The notes under the pieces were generated by a model that saw nothing but the letters and a program-made list of their open reading frames with translations, ran no database searches and was not told the DNA's origin. This document shows positions 8,424 through 18,178 of a DNA stretch of 64,000 nt, piece after piece. The stretch comes from Roseomonas populi (GTDB lineage: Bacteria; Pseudomonadota; Alphaproteobacteria; Acetobacterales; Acetobacteraceae), in NCBI RefSeq assembly GCF_024594815.1, contig NZ_JANJOU010000013.1, forward strand, positions 1 to 64,000, written 5' to 3'. The position numbers and the translations under genes are program-made. The first letter of the stretch is position 1. Every line of letters starts with the position of its first letter.

Positions 8424-9606
8424 CGGCGGGCGGAGCAGACTGGGGCGAAGCAGACTGGGGCGTGGCTGAGGCGGTAGGACCGGCCGGAAGCCACCATCCC
8501 GTCACCTCACCCCCGAGACGCGGTTCGGAGAGGGGGCGGAAGGGGGCCAGGGCGGCCTCGGTCTCCGGGTCCGGCATCGCAACGGCCGCGATCTCCAGCC
8601 CGGCGGCGCGGGAGAGCGGCGGGGCATCGCCCAGCCAGGGATCCGCCTGGGCCACCCCGACCAGCGCCTCAATCCTCGCCGGTTCCCGCGCATGGACCAG
8701 GCAGAAGTCCCGCAGGCGGCGATAGGCAGCGCGCTCCGCCTCTGTCAGCTCGATCTTGTTGGCGGCGCCCAGCCGTTCCAGCGCCGCCACCGCCTCCAGC
8801 GCCCGCAGATGGCTGTGCAGCGCCAGCCCGGCGCGCCGCAGCTCCTGCGGCAGGGCCCCGCGCGCATCCACCTGGGCCAGCTGGGCGCGCAGCTTCCCCA
8901 TGCCCCAGTCCAGCAGCACCGGATCCCCCGCCGCCACCCCGGCCGCCGCCGAGGCCAGCCCGGCCCAGGCGGCCTGGTGGTTCCGGGTGTCGCTGATCAG
9001 CGCCTCGGAGCGGCGGTCGTACCGGAACCGCGCCTCGTTCGCGACGGCGGCCAGCCAGCGCGCCACCCGGTCCGCCCGCGACGGCACCAGCCCCGGCGCG
9101 CGCCGGAGCGCGAGGAAGGAGAGCGAGGCCCCGGCCAGGACGAGGACGCGGTGGTAGCTCGCCTGCAGGTTGAAGGCGCCCAGCAGCGCATCGTTCCGCG
9201 CCCAGACATCCATGGACTCCACCGCGCAGGCCGCCCCGCCGGCCTTGCCGGCCCGGTGCACGGCCAGGGCGCGCTGCACCACGGCCAGCCAATCCCAAAG
9301 CGGCTTCGCGGCCGCATCGTCCATCGCCAGGCGGGATGGGTCGGCGCGCGAGGAGGCGGGGTCGAGGAAGTAGCCGAAGCCCTCCAGGTTCCTCACCGGG
9401 CGCGGCAGCACCTCGCAGGCGAAGTTCGGGCCGCTGGCGGCAGGGGCCCGCCGGAAGGGCCCGGCCAGGCGCCGCCGCTCCGGCCGGGGGCCGATCGGCT
9501 CCGGATTCGATGGCGGCGGGCCGCGCCGGTTCGGCTGGGCAAAGGCGCCTTCCGGCCGGAGAAGCAGGAGTGCGGGCGCGGCAAGGATGGAACGGCGGGG
9601 CGGCAT
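8368..9606 (-). CDS. secreted alginate-lyase-family protein
   Basis: 412 residues beginning with a signal peptide (RRSILAAPALLLL..., cleavage near AFA-Q at 23-24). The all-helical body matches the PF05426 alginate lyase family: Asn209-His210 in RNHQAAWAG, and GALPQELRR at 250-258 with Arg258. Seven residues after that arginine, where AlgL enzymes have the catalytic Tyr of ALHYH, this protein has Ser265 (ALHSH), so activity is doubtful. The C-terminus is a Ser/Pro/Glu-rich tail that includes a 15-bp tandem duplication and overlaps gpsA by 56 bases. It is last in a ccmA-ccmB-hypothetical-lyase gene string. The ATG at 9606 is chosen because it gives an intact signal peptide. Confidence 0.75.
   Translation of the reverse strand: MPPRRSILAAPALLLLRPEGAFAQPNRRGPPPSNPEPIGPRPERRRLAGPFRRAPAASGPNFACEVLPRPVRNLEGFGYFLDPASSRADPSRLAMDDAAAKPLWDWLAVVQRALAVHRAGKAGGAACAVESMDVWARNDALLGAFNLQASYHRVLVLAGASLSFLALRRAPGLVPSRADRVARWLAAVANEARFRYDRRSEALISDTRNHQAAWAGLASAAAGVAAGDPVLLDWGMGKLRAQLAQVDARGALPQELRRAGLALHSHLRALEAVAALERLGAANKIELTEAERAAYRRLRDFCLVHAREPARIEALVGVAQADPWLGDAPPLSRAAGLEIAAVAMPDPETEAALAPFRPLSEPRLGGEVTGWWLPAGPTASATPQSASPQSAPPAATPPGEDGREDSPSPPEP
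8434..8463. repeat. 15-bp direct tandem duplication
   Basis: Two adjacent copies of AGCAGACTGGGGCG(A/T), in frame in the C-terminal tail of the alginate-lyase-family gene, just beyond the gpsA stop codon. Confidence 0.7.
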
Positions 9607-9637
9607 GGCCCCATTCTGCCCGCCCCGGGCAGGCGCG

Positions 9638-10051
9638 TCAGGTCTCGGGGAAGAGAGGCAGTTCCCCGTTTTCGCCATGGCGGCGCCGGGCGCGGGCGGC
9701 CTCGGAGGCGCGGTGGCGCAGCAACTCGTCCAGCAGCCGGTCCATGGTCTGCCAGAGCGGCTCGTCCCCCTTCCGCTCCTTCATGACCAGCGCGTGGGCA
9801 GCGAGCGTCACGTTGAGGGTGCCACGCGTCGTCTCCGGCCGCGGCATCCGCATCTGGACGAGGGCCTTCTCCACCTCCTCCAGCGGCGCGCCGATCATCT
9901 CCGCGATCTGCGCGGGCTCGTGGCCCGCGCGGCGGAGGCGGCGCGCGTCGTCCCGCTTCTTCGGCGGCAGGTCGATGGAGGGCCGCAGCGCGACGGTGCG
10001 CCGCGACATCTCTCCGGAGCCCGAGCCGGGCGGCTTTCCCTTGAAGGCCAT
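9638..10051 (-). CDS. hypothetical helix-rich protein, possible helix-turn-helix
   Basis: 137 residues, not recognised. It is strongly charged; the central segment RRLRRAGHEPAQIAEMIGAP (about 39-58) has the helix-turn-helix look of a small DNA-binding domain, followed by an amphipathic helix and a basic Arg-rich stretch near the end (RARRRH). There is no signal peptide or membrane helix. It lies 33 bases after ccmB and 31 bases before the alginate-lyase-like gene on the same strand, so it is probably co-transcribed with both. Confidence 0.7.
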   Translation of the reverse strand: MAFKGKPPGSGSGEMSRRTVALRPSIDLPPKKRDDARRLRRAGHEPAQIAEMIGAPLEEVEKALVQMRMPRPETTRGTLNVTLAAHALVMKERKGDEPLWQTMDRLLDELLRHRASEAARARRRHGENGELPLFPET

Positions 10052-10084
10052 GATGCAGGGTATCGCGCCTAAATCGGTGCCGGT

Positions 10085-10735
10085 TCAACCCTCCCGCAGC
10101 GCCGCCCCGGCCGCCAGCGGCGCCAACGGCAGCGCTGCGGCCAGGAAAGCGGCCAGCAGGAGCAGGAAGGGGCGTGGCTCGCCGCCCCCTGCCCCGGCCT
10201 CGATCGCGCCGGCGGCGAAGATCACCACGGGCACGGCGAGCGGCAGCACCAGCAGGGGCAGCAGCACGCCGCCGCGCCGCGCGCCAAGCGTCAGTGCCGC
10301 CCCGAGAGTGCCGAGAAGGGAAAGGATGGCAGAGGCCAGGCCGAGGGCCAGGACCGCCACGCCCCACCCCTCCACCGGCAGGGCCAGCAGCGCCGCGGCG
10401 ACCGGGGCGGCGAGGAGCAGCGGCAGGCCGGTGACGGCCCAGTGCGCCGCCGCCTTGGCGAAGGCCAGTCCCGCCGGGGGCAGGCCGGCGGTGAGCAGCA
10501 GGTCCAGCGACCCGTCCTCCGCCTCTGCCGCGAAGAGGCGGTCCAGCGGCAGCAGCGCGGCCAGCAGCGCGGCAGTGACGAGGGCACCCGGCGCCAGCCG
10601 CGCCAGGGCTTCCGGGGAGGGGCCCACGCCGAAGGGAAACAGAGCGCAGACGATGACGAAGAACAGCACCGCCGCCAGCGCCTCCGCCGGGTGGCGTAAG
10701 GCGAGGCGAAGTTCGCGCAGAAAAACGGCGATCAC
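10085..10735 (-). CDS. ccmB: haem exporter permease CcmB
   Basis: 216 residues with about six membrane helices, matching the CcmB family in size. The N-terminal cytoplasmic segment FLRELRLALRHPAEAL and the conserved FPFGVG and LFAAEAEDGSLDLLL stretches identify it. With CcmA it forms part of the CcmABCD complex releasing holo-CcmE for cytochrome c maturation in the periplasm. Its start overlaps the ccmA stop as ATGA. ccmC and ccmD do not follow, so the remaining maturation genes must lie elsewhere. Confidence 0.93.
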   Translation of the reverse strand: MIAVFLRELRLALRHPAEALAAVLFFVIVCALFPFGVGPSPEALARLAPGALVTAALLAALLPLDRLFAAEAEDGSLDLLLTAGLPPAGLAFAKAAAHWAVTGLPLLLAAPVAAALLALPVEGWGVAVLALGLASAILSLLGTLGAALTLGARRGGVLLPLLVLPLAVPVVIFAAGAIEAGAGGGEPRPFLLLLAAFLAAALPLAPLAAGAALREG

Positions 10736-11331
10736 AGCCGCAGCTCCCGCGCGCCCGGCATGGGCAGCGGCAGGTGGGTGGCGGCCAGCACGATCCCGCC
10801 CCGTGCCCGGTGGGCCGCCAGCAGCCCGCCGAGCCGCTCCACCGAGGCCGAGTCGAGGCCCAGCGTCGGCTCGTCCAGCAGCCAGAGCGGGGCGTCGCCG
10901 AGGGTCAGCCGCGCCAGGGCCAGGCGCCGCCTCTGCCCGGCCGAGAGGGTGCGGCAGGGCAGAGCGGCGAGCGGCGAGAGCCCGACCGCCTCCAGCGCCG
11001 CCGCCGGATCGCCGCCGCGCAGCCGGGACCAGAAGCGCAGGTCTTCCTCCGGGCTCAGGGCCGGCTTGATCGCGTCCTGGTGGCCCAGGTAGCGCGTGCG
11101 GGCACCGTGCGCGGCAGGGTCCGAAGCCGCGTCCTCCCCTTCCCAGGCCACATGCCCCGCGGCCGGGCGCAGCAGCCCGGCCAGGAGCCGCAGCAGGGTG
11201 GATTTCCCCGCCCCGTTCGGCCCCAGCAGCAGCAGCGCGTCGCCCGGCTGGGCGGCGAAGGACAGCCCGGCGAAGACCACCCGCCCGCCGCGGCGCGCGG
11301 CCAGATCCACCGCGTCCAGCAAGCCAGCCAT
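10732..11331 (-). CDS. ccmA: haem exporter ATP-binding protein CcmA
   Basis: 199 residues, the usual short length of CcmA. Walker A GPNGAGKST at 37-45, ABC signature LSAGQRRRLALARL near 125 and Walker B LWLLDEPTLGLD near 145. The ATPase drives CcmAB in cytochrome c biogenesis. The ATG at 11331 (preceded by GGGGGG) gives the family N-terminus; a longer open frame back to 11466 would overlap acnA and is not used. It is divergent from acnA, with a perfect inverted repeat between them. Confidence 0.93.
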   Translation of the reverse strand: MAGLLDAVDLAARRGGRVVFAGLSFAAQPGDALLLLGPNGAGKSTLLRLLAGLLRPAAGHVAWEGEDAASDPAAHGARTRYLGHQDAIKPALSPEEDLRFWSRLRGGDPAAALEAVGLSPLAALPCRTLSAGQRRRLALARLTLGDAPLWLLDEPTLGLDSASVERLGGLLAAHRARGGIVLAATHLPLPMPGARELRL

Positions 11332-11344
11332 ACCCCCCGCGAAA

Positions 11345-11368
11345 GGTTCCGGCCCCTGGACCGGAACC
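11345..11368. promoter_or_regulatory. perfect inverted repeat between ccmA and acnA
   Basis: GGTTCCGG and CCGGAACC separated by 8 bases. It lies in the 94-base divergent control region, 13 bases before the ccmA start and 57 bases before the acnA start. It could be an operator for a dimeric regulator acting on both genes or a hairpin in the ccmA leader. No clear -35/-10 pair was found beside it. Confidence 0.45.
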
Positions 11369-11425
11369 CCCCCGCCATGCTTCAAGCGCCCTTGATTTTC
11401 AAGCCGCTCGGGGAAATTGCGACGC

Positions 11426-14131
<2,706 letters not shown>

Positions 14132-14153
14132 TCCGCAACTTACCTCTGGGATG

Positions 14154-14187
14154 AAAGGGGGCGCGGGCCGAAAGGTCCGCGCCCTTT
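14154..14187 (+). terminator. rho-independent terminator of acnA
   Basis: A GC-rich stem (GGGGGCGCGG / CCGCGCCC) capped by a GAAA-containing loop and followed by TTTT, starting 22 bases after the acnA stop codon. The A-run on the left arm would also let it work weakly on the other strand. Confidence 0.85.
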
Positions 14188-14289
14188 TCGCATCTGCGGC
14201 AACCCCGGCCGGCCCGGGGGCGCAACCCCGCCCCGGGCGCCGCGTTCGCCCGCCGTCAGAAGGGGTCGGGTACGCATGATCGGCGACGC

Positions 14290-15192
14290 ATGAGGCGGGC
14301 CGTCCTGGTGATGAACGAGCGCGCCGGCACCCTGGCCGGACGCCCGGACCTGCCCGCGCTGATAGAGGCCGCCCTGCGCCGGGCCGGCTTCGACCTGACC
14401 GTGATCCGCGAGCACGGCGAGGACATCGCCGCCCGGCTGGAGGCGGCGATCGCCACCGATGCCCCGATCGTCCTCGTCGGCGGCGGGGACGGCACCATCC
14501 GCGGCGTGGCGGCCCGGCTGGCGGGCACGGACCGCGTGCTCGGCGTGATCCCGCTCGGCACGCTGAACCTTCTCGCCCGCGACCTCGGCGTCCCGCTGGA
14601 CCCGCTGGCCGCCGCCGAGGCCCTGGCCACCGCCGAAACCCGCCCGATCGACGTGGGCGAGGTGAACGGGCAGGTCTTCCTCTGCCAGTCCGTGATCGGC
14701 GTGCCCAACACCATCGGCCGCACGCGCCAGCGCTTCCGGCGCAAGGGCGGCCTCTATGCCGTGATGCGCGTTGCCATGGCGGTGCTGCGCGCCCTCCTGC
14801 GCCAGCGCCCCATGCGGCTGATGGTGAACGCCCCGGGATGGGTGAAGCCTTGGCGCCTCTGGACTCGCGCCATGTCCATCGTGAACAACGGCTACGAGGA
14901 GGGGACTGGCCTGATGTTCCACCGCTCCCGCCTCGATAGCGGCACGCTCTACCTCTACGTCAGCCGCAACTTCTCCATCGGCTGGACGGCGAAGATGATG
15001 ATCGCCATGGCGCTGGGCATGTGGAAGCGCTCCAGCGAGATCCACATCCTCACCAGCCCCGCCTTCGCCATCCACTCCCGCCGCAAGCGCCTGCTGGTGA
15101 TGAACGACGGGGAGGGCTCGGTCCTCCGCACACCCCTGCAGTACGCGCTCCGCCCGCGTGCCCTCCGCGTCCTCTCGCTGCGTCCCGCATGA
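14290..15192 (+). CDS. diacylglycerol/lipid kinase family protein
   Basis: 300 residues. The catalytic-domain motif GGGDGT at 64-69 and PLGTLNLLARDLG near 95-107 place it in the DGKc/YegS-like lipid kinase family that phosphorylates diacylglycerol or related lipids with ATP. There is no membrane segment. The next gene, a phosphoesterase, begins 10 bases after the stop, so they probably form an operon; the substrate cannot be read from sequence. Confidence 0.85.
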   Translation: MRRAVLVMNERAGTLAGRPDLPALIEAALRRAGFDLTVIREHGEDIAARLEAAIATDAPIVLVGGGDGTIRGVAARLAGTDRVLGVIPLGTLNLLARDLGVPLDPLAAAEALATAETRPIDVGEVNGQVFLCQSVIGVPNTIGRTRQRFRRKGGLYAVMRVAMAVLRALLRQRPMRLMVNAPGWVKPWRLWTRAMSIVNNGYEEGTGLMFHRSRLDSGTLYLYVSRNFSIGWTAKMMIAMALGMWKRSSEIHILTSPAFAIHSRRKRLLVMNDGEGSVLRTPLQYALRPRALRVLSLRPA

Positions 15193-15202
15193 GCGGACGG
15201 GC

Positions 15203-15964
15203 ATGAGGATCATCGACCACATCTCCGACCTGCATTTCTGCCGGGTGGACAAGCGGGCGGCCGATGCGCTCCTCGCCCGGCTCAACGCCGATCCCGCGCA
15301 TCTCGTCGCGGTCTCGGGCGACCTCACCATGCGCGCGCGACGGCAGGAGTACCGCGAGGCCCGTGCCTTCCTGGACGGGCTGCGCGTGCCCTGGATGGCC
15401 GTGCCGGGGAACCACGACATCACCGCCTACTACCCGTGGGAGCGTTTCCTCTCCCCCTTCGGGCGGTGGGAGTCCTTCATCGCCCAGGACACGGAGCCGA
15501 TGTTCGAGGACGAGGAGATCCAGGTGATCGGCCTCAACACCGTCTCCCGCGGCGGGCTGCACCTGCAGTGGGAGAACGGGAAGGTGCCCCGCGCCGGGCT
15601 GCTGCGCCTGCTGCGCCGCCTCCGCCGCCTGCCGGACGGCCCCTTTCGCATCGTCGTCGCGCACCACCCTTTTCTCGCCCCGCCGGAGGAACCGGGAACG
15701 CCAGTGGTCCGCCGGGGGGAGCGCGCGCTGCGCGACCTGGCGCGGGGCGGCGTGCGCCTCGTCCTCTCCGGCCACCTGCACGTGGGCTTCCACAATATCC
15801 ACAAGGTCACGGCCGAGGAGGGCGACCGGCTGACGGTCCTCCAGGCCGGATCCGCCACCTCCACCCGCCTGCGCGGCGAGGCGAACGCCTACAACCGCGT
15901 CGTGGTGGAGAACGGCCGCGCCCGCTGGACCGTGCACCACTGGAACGGCGAGGCCTGGGCGTGA
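15203..15964 (+). CDS. calcineurin-like metallophosphoesterase
   Basis: 253 residues. All metal-binding blocks of the superfamily are present in order: SDLHF (8-12), SGDLTMRA, PGNHD, the HHPF block and GHLH. The arrangement is that of the 3',5'-cyclic-AMP phosphodiesterase/Icc-like branch, but the substrate is unknown. The ATG at 15203 lies immediately before the first motif and is preferred over an upstream in-frame ATG inside the kinase gene. Confidence 0.85.
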   Translation: MRIIDHISDLHFCRVDKRAADALLARLNADPAHLVAVSGDLTMRARRQEYREARAFLDGLRVPWMAVPGNHDITAYYPWERFLSPFGRWESFIAQDTEPMFEDEEIQVIGLNTVSRGGLHLQWENGKVPRAGLLRLLRRLRRLPDGPFRIVVAHHPFLAPPEEPGTPVVRRGERALRDLARGGVRLVLSGHLHVGFHNIHKVTAEEGDRLTVLQAGSATSTRLRGEANAYNRVVVENGRARWTVHHWNGEAWA

Positions 15965-15974
15965 GCGCGGCCCC

Positions 15975-16883
15975 TCACCGCAGCACGTAGCGCACCGGCT
16001 GCAGCGGCTCCGGCGCCGGCTCCCCCAGGGCTTCCAGCAGGTCGATCTCGATCACCCGCACCATCGCGTCCAGCGCCAGGTCGTTCGCCTCCAGCCCGAA
16101 TGGGTCCTCCAGCTCGTCGCCCAGCGCGTCCAGGCCGAACAGGGTATAGGCGAAGATGGCCGCCACCACGGGCGTGCCGAAGCCCAGCGTACCGACGAAG
16201 CCGAAAGGCATGAGCAGGCAGAAGATCCAGGCCGTGCGGTGAAGCAGCAGGGAGTAGGCGTAGGGCAGCGGCGTGTTGTGGATGCGCTCGCACCCCGCCT
16301 GCACGGCCGTCATGCGCGCCAGGGGCTCGGACAGCGTCTGGTAGAGGATGTCCGTGATCCTGCCGCCCCGCAGCAGGGCGGCGAGCTCGGCGGATTGGGC
16401 GCGCAGCACGGCCGCGCCGGGATTGCGCAGCCCGCCCAGCCTCTCCGCCTCCCCGGCCGGCAGCCATGGCCGGGCGCGCTGCAGCCCCTCCGCGTCGCGC
16501 AACGCGGCGGCGAGCAAATGGGCGAAGGCGGCGCTCCGCCGGGCCAGGCGGCCGCACGCTGCCGGATCGGCCACCAGCGCCACCACCTCCCGCGCGAAGT
16601 GCCGGTTCTCCGTGATCAGCTGCCCCCAGAGCTGCCGCGCCTCCCACCACCGGGCGTGGCAGGCGCTGTTGCGGAAACCCAGGAAGATGGACAGGGCAAG
16701 GCCCAGCACGGTGAAGGGCGCCGCCGTCATCTCCGGGAAGCGGCCGGGCACCAGGCGCTCCAGCACGGCCAGCACCAGGGCCAGCCCGGCCACGATCAGC
16801 ACGCGCGGCGCCACCAGCGGCACGATGGAGCCGCGCATGGCAAACAGCAGGTCCAGCGGGCCAGGGCGCGAACGAACGATCAT
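15975..16883 (-). CDS. bestrophin-like (YneE-type) membrane channel
   Basis: 302 residues. The family features are the SIVPLVAPRVL first membrane helix (about 17-40), the FRNSACHARWWEARQLWGQL stretch after the second helix and the LPYAYSLLLHRTAW region in the C-terminal half. Bestrophin-related proteins form pentameric anion or cation channels; ion choice cannot be told here. The start at 16883 overlaps the MFS transporter stop as ATGA, indicating coupling to it. Confidence 0.82.
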   Translation of the reverse strand: MIVRSRPGPLDLLFAMRGSIVPLVAPRVLIVAGLALVLAVLERLVPGRFPEMTAAPFTVLGLALSIFLGFRNSACHARWWEARQLWGQLITENRHFAREVVALVADPAACGRLARRSAAFAHLLAAALRDAEGLQRARPWLPAGEAERLGGLRNPGAAVLRAQSAELAALLRGGRITDILYQTLSEPLARMTAVQAGCERIHNTPLPYAYSLLLHRTAWIFCLLMPFGFVGTLGFGTPVVAAIFAYTLFGLDALGDELEDPFGLEANDLALDAMVRVIEIDLLEALGEPAPEPLQPVRYVLR

Positions 16884-18070
16884 CGGGCGGCCCTCCAGGC
16901 CCCGGCCTTCCAGGAGAGGGCCACGGGCGCGGCAATGGCGCAGAGCACGGCCATGGCGACGAAGGCCCCGACACCGGCATGGGCATAGAGCCAGCCCGCC
17001 ATCAGCAGGCACACGGCCTGTGCCCCGGTGGTGCCGAGCGCCGCGTGAAGCGCCTGCGCGGACAGGACCTCGCCGGGCGGGGGATTGGCCGAGAGCCACC
17101 GCATGGCCCCCATGTACTGCACGCCGAAGGTCAGGGCGTGCATGACCTGCAGCGGCACCAGCAGCGGCAGGGCCGTGGTCGCGGCCAGCGCCGTCCAGCG
17201 CACCACCCCCGCCCCGGCAGCCAGCACCATCAGCCCGCGCGGGGAGAGCCGCCCGAGCAACGGCCGCGCCAGGAGGAAGAGCAGCACCTCCGCCGCCACC
17301 CCGATCCCCCAGAGCAGCCCGATCGTCTCCGCCGAGTGCCCGGCCCGGGCCCAGTGGATGGAGGAGAAGCCGTAATAGGCCGCGTGGCTGCCCTGGATGA
17401 GTGCGGAGATGAGGACGAGCCGCCCGAAGCCAGGCCGCCGCAGGAGGTGCAGGGCAAAGATGCCCCGCAGCCCGCCCCGCCCGACCGGGACGGGCCGGTG
17501 TGCGCCCCGCTCCGGCCTCGGCAGCGTCCAGGCGGAGAGCGCGGCGGTGACGTAGCAGCCCGCCAGCAGCCAGGGCACGGCCGCGTAGCCCGCACGGGCC
17601 GCCAGCACCCCCGCCCCGAGGGCGCCGAGGATGAAGGCGGCCGAGCCTGCCGCCCGCACCGGCCCGTAGTCCACCCCGGCCTGCCGCGTCGCGGCCAGGG
17701 TCATCGCCTCACCAATGGGGCTCAGGGGGGCCATGGCGGCGGCGAAGAGAAGCTGCACCGCCAGCACCGCCAGGAAGCCCTCGGCGGGGAGGAAAAGGGG
17801 TGCCACCAGGGCCGCCAGGCAGGCACAGGGGATCATCACCCGCCGCCCGTCGCCCATCCGATCCGCTAGCCGGCCGAGCGCCGGGCTGACGATGAAGCGG
17901 ATCAGCGATCCGGCGAAAAGGATCTGCGCCACCGCTTCCGGCCCCAACCCCTTGGCCGCCAGGAAGGGCGGCAGGAACGGCATGGTCACCCCCACGCCGA
18001 GGAAGCTGGCGGCGAGCAGGAAAGCGAAGCGGCCCAGGAAGGTGCGGGCCGGGCTGGGGGCGGGATTCAT
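16880..18070 (-). CDS. MFS transporter, HcaT/PPP-like family
   Basis: 396 residues with about 12 membrane helices. The N-terminal half shows GVTMPFLPPFLAAKG, RFIVSPALGRLADRMGDGR and DYGPVRAAGSAAFILG, the pattern of the MFS_1-like/3-phenylpropionate permease family. The transported compound is not predictable. It is divergent from the helicase gene (108 bases between starts) and is followed by the overlapping bestrophin-like gene. Confidence 0.82.
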   Translation of the reverse strand: MNPAPSPARTFLGRFAFLLAASFLGVGVTMPFLPPFLAAKGLGPEAVAQILFAGSLIRFIVSPALGRLADRMGDGRRVMIPCACLAALVAPLFLPAEGFLAVLAVQLLFAAAMAPLSPIGEAMTLAATRQAGVDYGPVRAAGSAAFILGALGAGVLAARAGYAAVPWLLAGCYVTAALSAWTLPRPERGAHRPVPVGRGGLRGIFALHLLRRPGFGRLVLISALIQGSHAAYYGFSSIHWARAGHSAETIGLLWGIGVAAEVLLFLLARPLLGRLSPRGLMVLAAGAGVVRWTALAATTALPLLVPLQVMHALTFGVQYMGAMRWLSANPPPGEVLSAQALHAALGTTGAQAVCLLMAGWLYAHAGVGAFVAMAVLCAIAAPVALSWKAGAWRAAR

Positions 18071-18178
18071 CGGTGCGCCAAAATCCCGGACAGGCCAGGG
18101 ATTGCCAAGGGCGCCTAGGCCCGATGTTCAGCCTATGTGCTTGCCAATCGCGGTCCGGCACCCCACACGTCCCCGAAG

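Noticed and set aside
11392-11402. FNR-like palindrome TTGATTTTCAA before acnA
   Set aside because: Half-sites are too close together (11 bases in total instead of 14), so it does not fit an FNR/FixK box.
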